DNA of 36,892 nucleotides from Oscillospiraceae bacterium (GCA_029067895.1 JAIEDQ010000044.1:1-36892), one strand, 5' to 3'. Positions 1-7,482 are shown, counted from the first letter of the stretch. The notes: generated by a model not told the origin, from the letters alone. Made by a program: numbers and translations.

Positions 1-44
1 ATACAGTATAGCACATTATGCCGGTTTTGCCAATAGTTTATTTG

Positions 45-230
45 TTAATTTATTTCGTCATGGGCAATTTCTATTTTTCCGTGTTCCTTTTCAAATTCCG
101 CAACACGCTTTTTCAGCATTTGTTCGATTTCTTTATTTGCTGAACGTCCCTCGTATTCCGCAACATAGCGGAATTTTGCAAATAAAACCCTATCCATGCG
201 GAGTGTGTACCGCAGAAGCTTGTCCTCCAT
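45..230 (-). CDS. Ribbon-helix-helix DNA-binding protein (second of tandem pair)
   Basis: A 61-residue protein with the Arc/MetJ-like ribbon-helix-helix layout: a short beta-strand segment (about residues 7-12, RYTLRM), a helix containing the FRYVAEYEGRS turn, and a second helix from about residue 31. The last third is charged and ends in KEHGKIE. The start at 230 follows a GAGGTG site 6 bases upstream. It lies 44 bases downstream of a related RHH gene (275-484), with which it shares the pattern Y-V-A-D/E-Y-E-G-R-S-x-N and an E-F/K-F-E-x-x-x-GKI tail, so the pair looks like a tandem duplication. It probably binds DNA as a dimer and may autoregulate, or act as an antitoxin-like or plasmid-type regulator. 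No toxin is visible in the window; the cassette could continue to the left of it. Confidence 0.72.
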   Translation of the reverse strand: MEDKLLRYTLRMDRVLFAKFRYVAEYEGRSANKEIEQMLKKRVAEFEKEHGKIEIAHDEIN

Positions 231-274
231 ATTTGCACCTCAATTAAATCAGGTTGTTAATGATTTTGAGTAAT

Positions 275-484
275 TTATTTTTTAGCCGCAGGTTTAACGT
301 TTTCATCACGGTCGATTGGCTGTCCGACTGCAATTTTGCCGTTATCCTCTTCAAACTTTTTAACGCTGTCCCTGACAAGCACAAGAATATGGCTGTTTAC
401 GGAACGTCCCTCATAATCCGCAACATAAGCGATTTTTTGCAGCATTTCTTCCTCAATTCGTATAGATACACTTTTTACCGCCAT
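275..484 (-). CDS. Ribbon-helix-helix DNA-binding protein (first of tandem pair)
   Basis: A 69-residue protein. Residues 4-10 (KSVSIRI) form the expected DNA-contacting strand, followed by helix A (EEEMLQKIAYVADYEGRS) and helix B (VNSHILVLVRDSVKKFEE), a standard ribbon-helix-helix fold. The C-terminal tail is basic and disordered (PAAKK). ATG 484 has a GGAGT site 5 bases upstream. It follows the XRE gene at 497-802 by 12 bases, so it is very likely co-transcribed with it. It is paralogous to the next gene (45-230). Fold assignment is fairly secure; the operator and target are unknown. Confidence 0.75.
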   Translation of the reverse strand: MAVKSVSIRIEEEMLQKIAYVADYEGRSVNSHILVLVRDSVKKFEEDNGKIAVGQPIDRDENVKPAAKK

Positions 485-496
485 AAAAACTCCTTA

Positions 497-802
497 TTAT
501 TTTGTCAATGACTCGCTCATTAAAAACAACGCTTCACGTTTTTCCTCGGACAGCATTCTGAAATTTTCAATAAGATGCTTTTCTTTTTCAGACAGATACA
601 TAGCTTCACCGTCTTTAAAAAGTTCGGCAAGAGTTATGCCGAAAGGAACTATAAGCTTTTCAAGGGTTTCAATTGTCGGCTGACGAGTTCCTTCCTCAAT
701 ACCTTTAATGTGATGTCCCGAAATGCCGGTAATCTGCGTTAAACGGTAACGCGACATACCTTTAGATTCACGAAGCTCCATTATACGTTTCCCCAAGTTC
801 AA
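497..802 (-). CDS. XRE-family helix-turn-helix regulator
   Basis: A 101-residue protein with an N-terminal Cro/C1-type HTH (about residues 3-58: KRIMELRESKGMSRYRLTQ, then TGISGHHIKGIEEGTRQPT, then LEKLIVPFGITLAELF) and a C-terminal helical extension (about 70-100) that could dimerise. The start is TTG at 802, because the HTH begins only three residues in; the next ATG at 781 would cut helix 1. A weak AGGTG lies about 9 bases upstream of TTG. It sits between a second XRE gene (885-1184) and the two RHH genes, all on the same strand, suggesting one regulator cassette. This organisation resembles the control region of an integrated element or a degraded prophage, but no integrase is present in the window. 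Confidence 0.8.
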   Translation of the reverse strand: MNLGKRIMELRESKGMSRYRLTQITGISGHHIKGIEEGTRQPTIETLEKLIVPFGITLAELFKDGEAMYLSEKEKHLIENFRMLSEEKREALFLMSESLTK

Positions 803-884
803 AAGCTCTCACACCTTTAACTTTGACAATTATTTACAACTCCATGTTTTGCCATGTCTATTTTTAAGTTCCAAAGCAAATTTT

Positions 885-1184
885 TTAATTCTTTTTCATT
901 ACCTTAACAAGTTCGTCAATGACCTTGCGCTGTTCTCCCGAAAGCTCGGTAACATCTATATAAATATGTGAATCATCTTCATGGCTTTTACCTAAAAGGT
1001 AATCAACACTGCAATTGTAGATATATGAAAATTTCAGAACCGTCAATACATCAGGTGTACGCTCTCCGCGTTCGTAACCCGATATGGTAGTAGGGGCTAT
1101 GCCCACACGCTCAGCGGCGTCACGTTGTGAAATTCCAAATTTTTCACGCAATTCCCTAAGTCTTTCGGGCAATCCGTATATCAT
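885..1184 (-). CDS. XRE-family helix-turn-helix repressor
   Basis: A 99-residue protein with a canonical Cro/C1 HTH at residues 6-64: LRELREKFGISQRDAAERVG, then IAPTTISGYERGERTPD, then LTVLKFSYIYNCSVDYLLGK, the usual end of an XRE domain. A short acidic and helical tail follows. ATG 1184 has GGAGG 8 bases upstream. The 85-base region to the divergent promoter at 1271-1299 contains a perfect 9-bp inverted repeat (1207-1230) plus several TATACT repeats, good candidates for its own operator. It probably represses itself and possibly the divergent small gene at 1328. Likely first gene of the leftward regulator cassette. Confidence 0.85.
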   Translation of the reverse strand: MIYGLPERLRELREKFGISQRDAAERVGIAPTTISGYERGERTPDVLTVLKFSYIYNCSVDYLLGKSHEDDSHIYIDVTELSGEQRKVIDELVKVMKKN

Positions 1185-1206
1185 GCCGCATACCTCCGAT
1201 AAATTT

Positions 1207-1230
1207 AGTATAATATAATTTTATTATACT
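1207..1230. promoter_or_regulatory. Inverted-repeat operator candidate upstream of XRE gene
   Basis: AGTATAATA, a 6-base spacer, then TATTATACT: perfect 9-bp arms just upstream of the XRE start (1184). Further TATACT/TATAC direct repeats continue to about 1262. The arms also resemble -10 boxes for leftward transcription, so repressor and polymerase sites probably overlap. Confidence 0.55.
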
Positions 1231-1270
1231 AATATACTCAATATGCGTATATAAATATACTCGTTACGAG

Positions 1271-1299
1271 TTGACATGCTAACTCTAAAGTGATATAAT
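1271..1299 (+). promoter_or_regulatory. Consensus sigma-A promoter for the 1328 gene
   Basis: TTGACA at 1271-1276, 17-base spacer, TATAAT at 1294-1299; both boxes match the consensus perfectly. AGGAGG at 1313-1318 precedes ATG 1328 by 9 bases, leaving a very short leader. Confidence 0.9.
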
Positions 1300-1327
1300 A
1301 TAATAAAAATTAAGGAGGCAACACAGT

Positions 1328-1543
1328 ATGAAAGCCGAAAACGCAATCAGCAAAGTAGCACAGGATAACGGAATAAGCGTGGAAGAAGTCCGCGCGGAGA
1401 TCCAAAAAGCCATCGACGAGGGAATGAAAAACACCTCCCCGCAGGCGGTGAAGTTTTGGGAAAAAATCCCCCGAAAGGGCGAAAAGCCCACTCCGGAGGA
1501 ATTTATCGACTATATGAGGGAATATCTGAGCAGAGAATTGTAA
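1328..1543 (+). CDS. Small protein resembling a Spo0A C-terminal-like HTH
   Basis: A 71-residue acidic protein: an N-terminal helical region (AISKVAQDNGISVEEVRAEI, residues 6-25) that looks like a helix-turn-helix, then KAIDEGMKN, a KIPRKGEKPTPEEFIDYM segment and a short tail. From memory, small Clostridia proteins of this pattern are annotated as Spo0A C-terminal-domain-containing. It lacks the receiver domain and most of the Spo0A DNA-binding domain, so a sporulation role should not be assumed. It has its own perfect promoter and ribosome site and is followed by a separate promoter for pduL, so it is probably monocistronic. It is divergent from the XRE cassette. Confidence 0.6.
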   Translation: MKAENAISKVAQDNGISVEEVRAEIQKAIDEGMKNTSPQAVKFWEKIPRKGEKPTPEEFIDYMREYLSREL

Positions 1544-1551
1544 TTTTTTTC

Positions 1552-1580
1552 TTGACCTTTTCCTCCGAACGTAGTATAAT
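1552..1580 (+). promoter_or_regulatory. Promoter of pduL
   Basis: TTGACC at 1552-1557, 17-base spacer, TATAAT at 1575-1580. GGAGG at 1603-1607 lies 7 bases before the ATG at 1615. Confidence 0.88.
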
Positions 1581-1614
1581 TATTACAGAATATTTTACAT
1601 TTGGAGGAATTTTT

Positions 1615-2193
1615 ATGTCAAAGACTTTTATCGTTGAAACTTCCGCACGTCACGTTCACGTTACTCAGGAGGACCTGGAGACCCTTTTCGGCAAGGGCGC
1701 TACCCTTACCAAGAAGAAAGACCTTTCCCAGCCAGGTCAGTACGCCTGCGAGGAGCGCGTTGAAGTTGTAGGACCCAAGAAGTCCCTTGCAAACGTTTCT
1801 ATCCTCGGACCTGTACGTCCCGCTACCCAGATCGAGCTTTCCGCTACAGACGCGCGCTCTATCGGCATTTCCGCTCCTATCCGCGAAAGCGGCGACGTTG
1901 CGGGTTCTGCGGGCTGTAAGCTTGTAGGTCCCTGCGGCGAGGTAGAGGTCAAGGAGGGCGTTATCGTTGCCAAGAGACACATTCACCTCACTCCTGCCGA
2001 CGCTGAGGAGCTTGGCGTTTCCGACAAGGAGGTCGTATGGGTAAAGCTTGACACCGACGGCAGAAAGGCCATTCTCGGCGACGTTGTATGCCGCGTTTCG
2101 GACAAGTTCGCACGCGCTATGCACATAGACACCGACGAGGCTAACGCTGTTTCCGCAACTCCCACACTTCAGGGCGAGATATTCAAGGTTTGA
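1615..2193 (+). CDS. pduL: PduL-type phosphate acyltransferase (phosphotransacetylase)
   Basis: A 192-residue enzyme interconverting acyl-CoA plus phosphate with acyl phosphate plus CoA, usually acetyl-CoA to acetyl phosphate in fermentative Clostridia. Two PduL half-domains are visible, each carrying the zinc-binding histidine signature: SARHVHV at residues 9-15 and AKRHIHL near 121-127. Length fits the family (about 190-220). There is no N-terminal microcompartment-targeting helix: the protein begins MSKTFIVETSARHVHV, so a cytosolic housekeeping role is likely. The start is ATG 1615 with GGAGG upstream; an upstream in-frame extension overlaps the promoter and is rejected. No acetate kinase or microcompartment gene is adjacent. 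Own promoter and a terminator at 2231-2282 indicate a single-gene unit. Third-position GC is high, consistent with strong expression. Confidence 0.9.
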   Translation: MSKTFIVETSARHVHVTQEDLETLFGKGATLTKKKDLSQPGQYACEERVEVVGPKKSLANVSILGPVRPATQIELSATDARSIGISAPIRESGDVAGSAGCKLVGPCGEVEVKEGVIVAKRHIHLTPADAEELGVSDKEVVWVKLDTDGRKAILGDVVCRVSDKFARAMHIDTDEANAVSATPTLQGEIFKV

Positions 2194-2230
2194 TTTTTAG
2201 CATTTGACGCATTTTCGTGACAAGCTTCGT

Positions 2231-2282
2231 ACCCGTTCCGCTTTGTGATTATTTTAATACAATCGCGGGACGGGTATTTTTC
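2231..2282 (+). terminator. Intrinsic terminator after pduL
   Basis: ACCCGTTCCGC (2231-2241) pairs with GCGGGACGGGT (2265-2275) through 11 base pairs including one G-U, followed by ATTTTT. The loop is long (23 bases). It lies immediately before the ribosome site of the next gene, so that gene needs readthrough or a promoter I did not recognise. Confidence 0.75.
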
Positions 2283-2298
2283 TACCGAAAGGAGTACC

Positions 2299-3870
2299 AT
2301 GAAAAAGCTTAAAGACCTGCCTGTAGCTTACTTTCTGCTGACTGCGGCTGTATTCTCCGCCGCGCCTGCCGCATTTCTTTTTATTACGGCTTCGGCAGTG
2401 CAGTCTTCCATGTCTGTGGACAGATATAATGCGGCGGAAGCTGTGCTGATGATCTTCACGGCGGTTTTTCGTATAGCTTTATACTTCATATGGGGACGCT
2501 TTGTCACGCCGCTCAGAAAACCTAAAAAACCCCAAAGCCGCGCCGCGCTTTATTTTACCGCGCTTTTCCCGCTGCTTGCAAATGTGTTTGCGCTGCTTTT
2601 TATGAGCGCGTTTATGCATTACAGCGATTTTTTATATCTGCTGTTCACTGTGCCTTCCCTGCCCGAAATATACAGCCTTATCACATTCGGAACGGTCAAG
2701 GGACTTGTTTTCAGCGGAACAGCACATCTGCTTGCTTTCGGAGCGTTTGCGGCGGGCGTAAAGATTTCCGATCATCAGTACGGAACGCCGCGCTCAAAGG
2801 CAAGGCTTATCCCATACACGGTGTTTGCGGTCTGCTTCGGAGCTGCGCTGCTGTCTATGGGACACATTATCCGCTTGAGAGACCTGTCCACGGTTTCCGC
2901 GGAAATGGACTACGGTCAGACCGGCGACAACATTTACCCAACCGCCGAGGGACACGGCTTCGAGTACGAACACGGCTGGTCAAGCGTAAGTCTGTATCCG
3001 TACTATGTGGAAAATCCCGACAACAAGCTTGCAAAGCTTGACGAGCCCTCGGACTTCATAATATCGGACGTTAAGCAGATGCCCGTGCTGAACGGTGCGG
3101 AGGCTGCGTACCCCATATATTCCGCGTTTGCGGAGTGCTGCTACGAAAATATCGGGGATATCCAGCAGCAGGCAAAGGAACAGGACGGACAAAAAATGCC
3201 TGTACGGTTCACCAACACGGTGGTCGGCTTTGAGGAGCTTCTGACGGGAGAGACCGACATATTTTTCGGTTCAAAGCCCTCAGAGGCGCAGTATAAAATG
3301 GCGGAGGAAAAGGGATTGGAGCTTGTTCTTACACCCATAGGCAGCGAGGCTTTCGTCTTTTTCGTGAACAGTGAAAACCCTGTGGACGGTCTGACCTCCG
3401 ACCAGATACGGAAGATATATTCGGGTGAGTACACAAGCTGGCGGCAGGCGGGCGGCTCGAACATTCCCATACTGGCGTTTCAGCGTCCCGAGGGTTCGGG
3501 GTCGCAGACAAGAATGGGGTACTTTATGGGAGACGTGCCGCTGAAAGATCCTCTCGAAATAGAGTACGAATATTCAATGGTAGGCGTGATAAAAGAAGTT
3601 GCAAGCTATCAGAACAAGGAGTCCGCGATAGGGTACTCATTTCGGTACTATGTGTCGGAGATGTTTCACGACGATCGTATAAAATTTCTTGCGGTGGACG
3701 GAGTGTACCCTGACGCAGAGGCTATCCGTGACGGAAGCTATCCCCTTTCGGGAAATTTGTACGCCATAACCGTTAAGGATACCAATAATCCTATGGTCGA
3801 GCCGTTTCTGGAATGGATGACGGGCGAACAGGGCAGACAGATCGTAAACCGCACGGGTTACATTGCATAA
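2299..3870 (+). CDS. PstS-like solute-binding domain fused to a multi-span membrane region
   Basis: A 523-residue protein. The first 190 residues contain about five or six hydrophobic spans (roughly 10-34, 46-66, 82-104, 110-128, 134-153, 171-190). The rest (about 255-520) is a type-2 periplasmic-binding fold of the phosphate-binding PstS kind. Typical signatures are IRKIYSGEYTSWRQAGG (370-386) and the oxyanion loop PEGSGSQTRM (397-406), as well as SAIGYS and the terminal FLEWMTGEQGRQIV segment. It is therefore a membrane-tethered ligand sensor or scavenger rather than a free lipoprotein; no pstCAB or phoU is present. ATG 2299 follows AAAGGAG by 4 bases. The CE2 esterase start lies 22 bases after its stop, so the two are probably co-transcribed. 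Ligand (phosphate or another oxyanion) is not certain. Confidence 0.8.
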   Translation: MKKLKDLPVAYFLLTAAVFSAAPAAFLFITASAVQSSMSVDRYNAAEAVLMIFTAVFRIALYFIWGRFVTPLRKPKKPQSRAALYFTALFPLLANVFALLFMSAFMHYSDFLYLLFTVPSLPEIYSLITFGTVKGLVFSGTAHLLAFGAFAAGVKISDHQYGTPRSKARLIPYTVFAVCFGAALLSMGHIIRLRDLSTVSAEMDYGQTGDNIYPTAEGHGFEYEHGWSSVSLYPYYVENPDNKLAKLDEPSDFIISDVKQMPVLNGAEAAYPIYSAFAECCYENIGDIQQQAKEQDGQKMPVRFTNTVVGFEELLTGETDIFFGSKPSEAQYKMAEEKGLELVLTPIGSEAFVFFVNSENPVDGLTSDQIRKIYSGEYTSWRQAGGSNIPILAFQRPEGSGSQTRMGYFMGDVPLKDPLEIEYEYSMVGVIKEVASYQNKESAIGYSFRYYVSEMFHDDRIKFLAVDGVYPDAEAIRDGSYPLSGNLYAITVKDTNNPMVEPFLEWMTGEQGRQIVNRTGYIA

Positions 3871-3892
3871 AATTCAGAAAGGATATGAAAAT

Positions 3893-4942
3893 ATGATAAT
3901 TTCTCACAACGACCCCAAGGTGGTCTATATGGGCAGGACGGACGTTTCCGAAAGAGAAACGAAACTTTTCTGGGCAGGGTCTCAGGCGGAGGTGAAATTC
4001 CGCGGCACTAAGCTGTCCGCGGTGGTAAATTCAACCGCGCTTTGGGGCAAGCTCCAATTCGGAGTTGTCACCGACGGCGAAATGAGCGGCGTTCCCCTTG
4101 AATACGAAAACAACGGAAAGGACATTACAATCGTACTTGCGGAGGGTCTTGCCGAGGGCGAACACACGGTCATTCTCTACAAGCGGCACGCGGGCAATCA
4201 GATTTTGTCTATAAAGACCTTTGAGACGGACGGAGAGTTCCTTGCACCCGAACCGCTTCCCGAATTGAAAATAGAAGTTTACGGCGACAGCGTTTGCGCG
4301 GGCGAAGTCATCGAAGCGTACGACTTTGTGGGACAGTGTGATCCCGAAAACCACGAAAGCGCATACGACAACGTTCGGAACAGCTTTGTCATGCAGACCG
4401 CAAGAAATCTCGGCGCGCAGATACATAACATCTGTCAGGGCGGCATTGCTCTTTTTGACGGCACGGGATACTTCCACTATCCCGACTGCATCGGTCTGGA
4501 AAGCGTTTACGACAAGGTATGCTACTTCCCCGAGGGGGGCGAGCCTACGGTGTGGGATTTCGGCAGATATGTCCCCGACATAGTAATAATCGCCATCGGT
4601 CAGAACGACAAGCACAACGGCAGGACTGACAGCGACGACATTGATATTTCCTCCCCCGCGACGAGAAGAGAGTGGAAAACCGCTTACCAGAAGCTTGTCC
4701 GCGACCTTGCGAAGTATTACGGAGACGCGAAATTCGTGCTTACCACGACTGTCCTTATGCACGACCCCGAATGGGACAATGCCATTGAGGAGATCAAGAA
4801 CGAGCTTTGCGAGGTTGGCATAAAAGCGTATCACAATCTTTTCAGCCGCAACGGAGCCGCTACTCCGGGACACCCCCGTCTTGCCGAGCATGACGAAATG
4901 GCGCGGGAGCTTACCGAGTTCATCGAGGCAAACGTGCTGTAA
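3893..4942 (+). CDS. CE2-family SGNH carbohydrate esterase
   Basis: A 349-residue two-domain esterase, probably removing O-acetyl groups from plant or other polysaccharides. An N-terminal beta-sandwich (about 1-120) precedes an SGNH hydrolase domain. Nucleophile motif YGDSVCAGE has Ser133; the oxyanion segment GGIALFDG is at 183-190, the GQND motif at 236-239, and the catalytic His is probably His327 in PGHPRLAEH. This domain order and the missing classical DxxH are known for carbohydrate esterase family 2. ATG 3893 is chosen over the upstream in-frame ATG because AGAAAGGA lies about 9 bases before it. There is no signal peptide or lipobox, so it would act inside the cell, for example on imported acetylated oligosaccharides. 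It is followed by a strong terminator. Confidence 0.82.
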   Translation: MIISHNDPKVVYMGRTDVSERETKLFWAGSQAEVKFRGTKLSAVVNSTALWGKLQFGVVTDGEMSGVPLEYENNGKDITIVLAEGLAEGEHTVILYKRHAGNQILSIKTFETDGEFLAPEPLPELKIEVYGDSVCAGEVIEAYDFVGQCDPENHESAYDNVRNSFVMQTARNLGAQIHNICQGGIALFDGTGYFHYPDCIGLESVYDKVCYFPEGGEPTVWDFGRYVPDIVIIAIGQNDKHNGRTDSDDIDISSPATRREWKTAYQKLVRDLAKYYGDAKFVLTTTVLMHDPEWDNAIEEIKNELCEVGIKAYHNLFSRNGAATPGHPRLAEHDEMARELTEFIEANVL

Positions 4943-5030
4943 CGGCACGGGAGAAGCTTTCGTCCCAAAACAAAACCGCCCCTGCTGTCAAAACGGCGGC
5001 AAGGGAAAAGGCTTTCATAATGCTTATGTA

Positions 5031-5058
5031 TCCCTCCATTTTTTGGAGGGATTTTTTT
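5031..5058 (+). terminator. Intrinsic terminator after the CE2 gene
   Basis: TCCCTCCA (5031-5038) and TGGAGGGA (5044-5051) form a perfect 8-bp stem with a five-T loop, followed by seven T residues (5052-5058). It works for rightward transcription; the leftward side has no U-tract. Confidence 0.93.
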
Positions 5059-5078
5059 GCGTCCTTAAGCTTTTGCGT

Positions 5079-5102
5079 TTTACGTCTTTACGTGTTTACG
5101 TC
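5079..5102. repeat. 8-bp tandem repeat, three copies
   Basis: TTTACGTC, TTTACGTG, TTTACGTC occur back to back at 5079-5102. The last copy overlaps the stop codon of the leftward vWA gene (5101-5103). Its function, if any, is unknown. Confidence 0.7.
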
Positions 5103-6474
5103 ATGTTGCCGACGGGCAGCACTCGAAGTCGGAGTCGATATAGTTTGCGAAAAATCTTGCGTTGAAGTTTCTTGCATTGCAGGTTCCCGTGTCTGTACCC
5201 GAAACGTCAAGGTCCTCGGGAAGAACGAACTTGATGCAGCGTACAGTTACGTCGCGGCAGGAGGTCTCGTTGTGGGCGGGAATGGTCATGGTTTTCATTC
5301 CGCGTCTGTATTCGTTGCCCTCGGGGTCTGTCTCGTTCAGGATAACCGCCAACGCAACACGCTTGTTGGGACATACGCTCTGAATGGTAACGTCAAGCTG
5401 GAGGATACGTCCTGTGGATTCAAGAGCAAGGCTGCCCGCGTCAAATTCAATCGTGTCGCCGCAGCCCTCTGCGGGAATTTCAACAGGGATAGGACAGCTT
5501 TCGGGAATAACGTCAATGCCGCAGTTTACGTCGATTTCGGGAGATGGGAAAGTAACAACGTTGCCCTCGGTATCGGTGTAGGAAACGGACTCGTTTACAG
5601 CGACGGTACCCGTACACTGACCAACGTGCTGAACGTTGAACCTGAGAGCAGCGCCCTCGCTTCCGCTTACGCCGAGAGCGGGAATACGCCATTCAACGGT
5701 GTTGGAGTTTATCATAGCCGCCGAACCGACAGGAGGATTCATAACAGAATTTATTCTGAAGCAGGGAGCAACGGTGTCTCTCAAAATAATGTCTGTGGCT
5801 CCCGTTCTTGTGATGTTGTTTGCAAGATCCTCAAAAATATCTTCAAGCTCCTGGTCGTTGGGAGTAATTATAACGTATGCGGAGGACGGATCGGAAGCCC
5901 AGTCTTCAAGAGCGTCCTCGTCCAGACCGCCGCTGCCGTTCAGACCGATAGCGTATATCACAACTCCCTGAGCCTTAGCAGCAGTTGCAACTGTGTTGGG
6001 ATTTCCGCCCGCGGTTGTAACGCCGTCTGTGAACATTACCATTACTTTCTGGTTTGTCGAGCCGGCGGGGAAAAGCTGCAAAGCCTTTTCAAAAGCATCG
6101 GCATGGTTTGTGTCGCCGCCTGCGGTAAGAGATGTTACGGCAGCCTTGAGGTCTGCAACGGAGGTGATAAGCTGTGTGTCCTGAACAGCGGTGTCCGCAA
6201 AGCTTACAACGGCAATACGGCTTCCGCCGCCGATCTCACCTGTCTGTGTGCCGCCTGTGGCGTCGGCAATAATATCAATAAATTTTCTCGCACCGTTTTT
6301 CATGTTGGCAAGAGGACTTCCCGCCATACTTCCCGAACGGTCAAGAATAAGAACAATATCAGCAGGGTTGCTTACAATGTCGGGCGCAGCCGTAAGGGAC
6401 AAGGTCACCTCAAACGTTCCGCCGCAGCTGATGCTGTCGGTATTGACTTCCTTGTTGGAGTAGGTTATACCCAA
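5101..6474 (-). CDS. von Willebrand factor A domain protein, cysteine-rich
   Basis: A 457-residue protein. The vWA domain (about 37-225) has a complete MIDAS metal site: Asp45, Ser47 and Ser49 in DRSGSM, Thr122 in GGDTNHADA and Asp150 in MFTDG. A DUF11-like beta segment follows (about 230-310), then a C-terminal module with regularly spaced cysteines (twelve in the protein, ending in ECCPSA). There is no signal peptide, transmembrane segment or sorting signal. The start is read as TTG 6474 with AAAGGA about 10 bases upstream; the preceding in-frame codon is a stop, so no ATG extension is possible. It is monocistronic, facing the CE2 gene. The role is probably metal-dependent adhesion or scaffold assembly. 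Export by an unusual route, or release by mother-cell lysis during sporulation, would explain the cysteines; this is speculation. Confidence 0.85.
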   Translation of the reverse strand: MGITYSNKEVNTDSISCGGTFEVTLSLTAAPDIVSNPADIVLILDRSGSMAGSPLANMKNGARKFIDIIADATGGTQTGEIGGGSRIAVVSFADTAVQDTQLITSVADLKAAVTSLTAGGDTNHADAFEKALQLFPAGSTNQKVMVMFTDGVTTAGGNPNTVATAAKAQGVVIYAIGLNGSGGLDEDALEDWASDPSSAYVIITPNDQELEDIFEDLANNITRTGATDIILRDTVAPCFRINSVMNPPVGSAAMINSNTVEWRIPALGVSGSEGAALRFNVQHVGQCTGTVAVNESVSYTDTEGNVVTFPSPEIDVNCGIDVIPESCPIPVEIPAEGCGDTIEFDAGSLALESTGRILQLDVTIQSVCPNKRVALAVILNETDPEGNEYRRGMKTMTIPAHNETSCRDVTVRCIKFVLPEDLDVSGTDTGTCNARNFNARFFANYIDSDFECCPSAT

Positions 6475-6603
6475 TTAAATTCATTCCTTTCAAAGCTTTC
6501 GTGATCTTGGGGATACGCCGCACTGTCTGTTCGGCGTTCCCTTAGTACAGTATATGCCGCAAAGGAATGGTTGCTACTGTCTGTTTTACGCAGGACAGGC
6601 GGC

Positions 6604-7482
6604 TTAGTCAGCAGCCTGTTTTTGGGAAACAGCAGTTCTTTTTTCAGAAACGGCGCTTTCCGCAATGCACGCTGCCGCAACTATGAAAATCGCCGCTGTT
6701 CCAACAAGGAAAAATTGCAGTACCCTGCTTTCGTCGTTAGTTTCCGACAACGCCAGAATAAGTCCTGTGGCATTGTTGTTCACAGCATGAGCGAAAGCGG
6801 CGGGGTACACCGAGTTGGTCTTTTCGGTGAGCCATGCGAAAATTATTCCCGTGCCTGTGCAGAACAGGCACATAAGCAGTACTCCCATGTATGGGTATCC
6901 CATATAGTCCTTGCCGAAATTAAGTCCGTCGATAATCGCGGGAGTATGCCACACGCCCCAGATTATCCCGCAGACGATATAGGCGGCGGGACGGTTCATG
7001 ACCGTTTTCAGCTTCGGGAAAAGGTATCCCCGCCAGCCCAGCTCCTCTCCGAGAAAAACCGGAAACAGGGCAATTGAAATTGCTATATTGAAAAATATTG
7101 CGGCGGTATAGCCTGCGGCTGAAACTCCAACAGCCTCGAAAACCGCGTTGGGGTCGAATTTTGCACCCAGTATTATAGCGTTAAGCACGTCCTCTATAGC
7201 CGTATAAATAATGGGAAAGGCAATTGCAAGCAGGAAATATTTTCCGTTTCCCTTCAGATTAAGCCGCAGCATGGAGTTTGCCATGCCTTCCTTGGTGACA
7301 AGCCTTGTCAGCAGCGAGCCTATTGCAGGGGTGAACATTGCAATGAATGTAACAAATTGAAATCCCGCTTCGTCCTGTAAGATACCGAACAGGTCGCACA
7401 GTCCCGCAAATATCCAGTAAAGCCCGTAGGAGAACAGGACAAACAGGAGTATTCTCTTAACGGCAAGCTTTTTATCGTTCAT
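6604..7482 (-). CDS. CPBP-family intramembrane metalloprotease
   Basis: A 292-residue polytopic membrane protein of the CPBP (Abi/CAAX) family. Catalytic motifs are all present: Glu146-Glu147 with Arg151 in EELGWRGYLFP, His179 in GVWHTPAI, and His232/Asn236 in HAVNNNA. About seven or eight hydrophobic helices flank them. Such proteases act in prenyl-protein-like processing in eukaryotes and in bacteriocin or lantibiotic immunity in Gram-positive bacteria. The start ATG overlaps the end of the upstream ABC-2 permease gene by 11 bases, so it is the last gene of the GntR/ABC operon and is probably translationally coupled. A link to peptide-antibiotic resistance is inferred from this context; the substrate is unknown. 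Confidence 0.88.
   Translation of the reverse strand: MNDKKLAVKRILLFVLFSYGLYWIFAGLCDLFGILQDEAGFQFVTFIAMFTPAIGSLLTRLVTKEGMANSMLRLNLKGNGKYFLLAIAFPIIYTAIEDVLNAIILGAKFDPNAVFEAVGVSAAGYTAAIFFNIAISIALFPVFLGEELGWRGYLFPKLKTVMNRPAAYIVCGIIWGVWHTPAIIDGLNFGKDYMGYPYMGVLLMCLFCTGTGIIFAWLTEKTNSVYPAAFAHAVNNNATGLILALSETNDESRVLQFFLVGTAAIFIVAAACIAESAVSEKRTAVSQKQAAD

Noticed and set aside
1618-2124. A 168-codon leftward open frame opposite pduL
   Set aside because: pduL has promoter, ribosome site and both zinc motifs; the reverse frame has none.
4031-4948. A 305-codon leftward open frame opposite the CE2 gene
   Set aside because: The rightward frame has the SGNH motifs, a good ribosome site and a terminator; the antisense frame has none.
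5020-6504. A 494-codon rightward open frame opposite the vWA gene
   Set aside because: The leftward frame carries a complete MIDAS motif and vWA fold, and the rightward translation has no recognisable domain; the frame is also interrupted by the terminator at its start. It is a product of codon bias.
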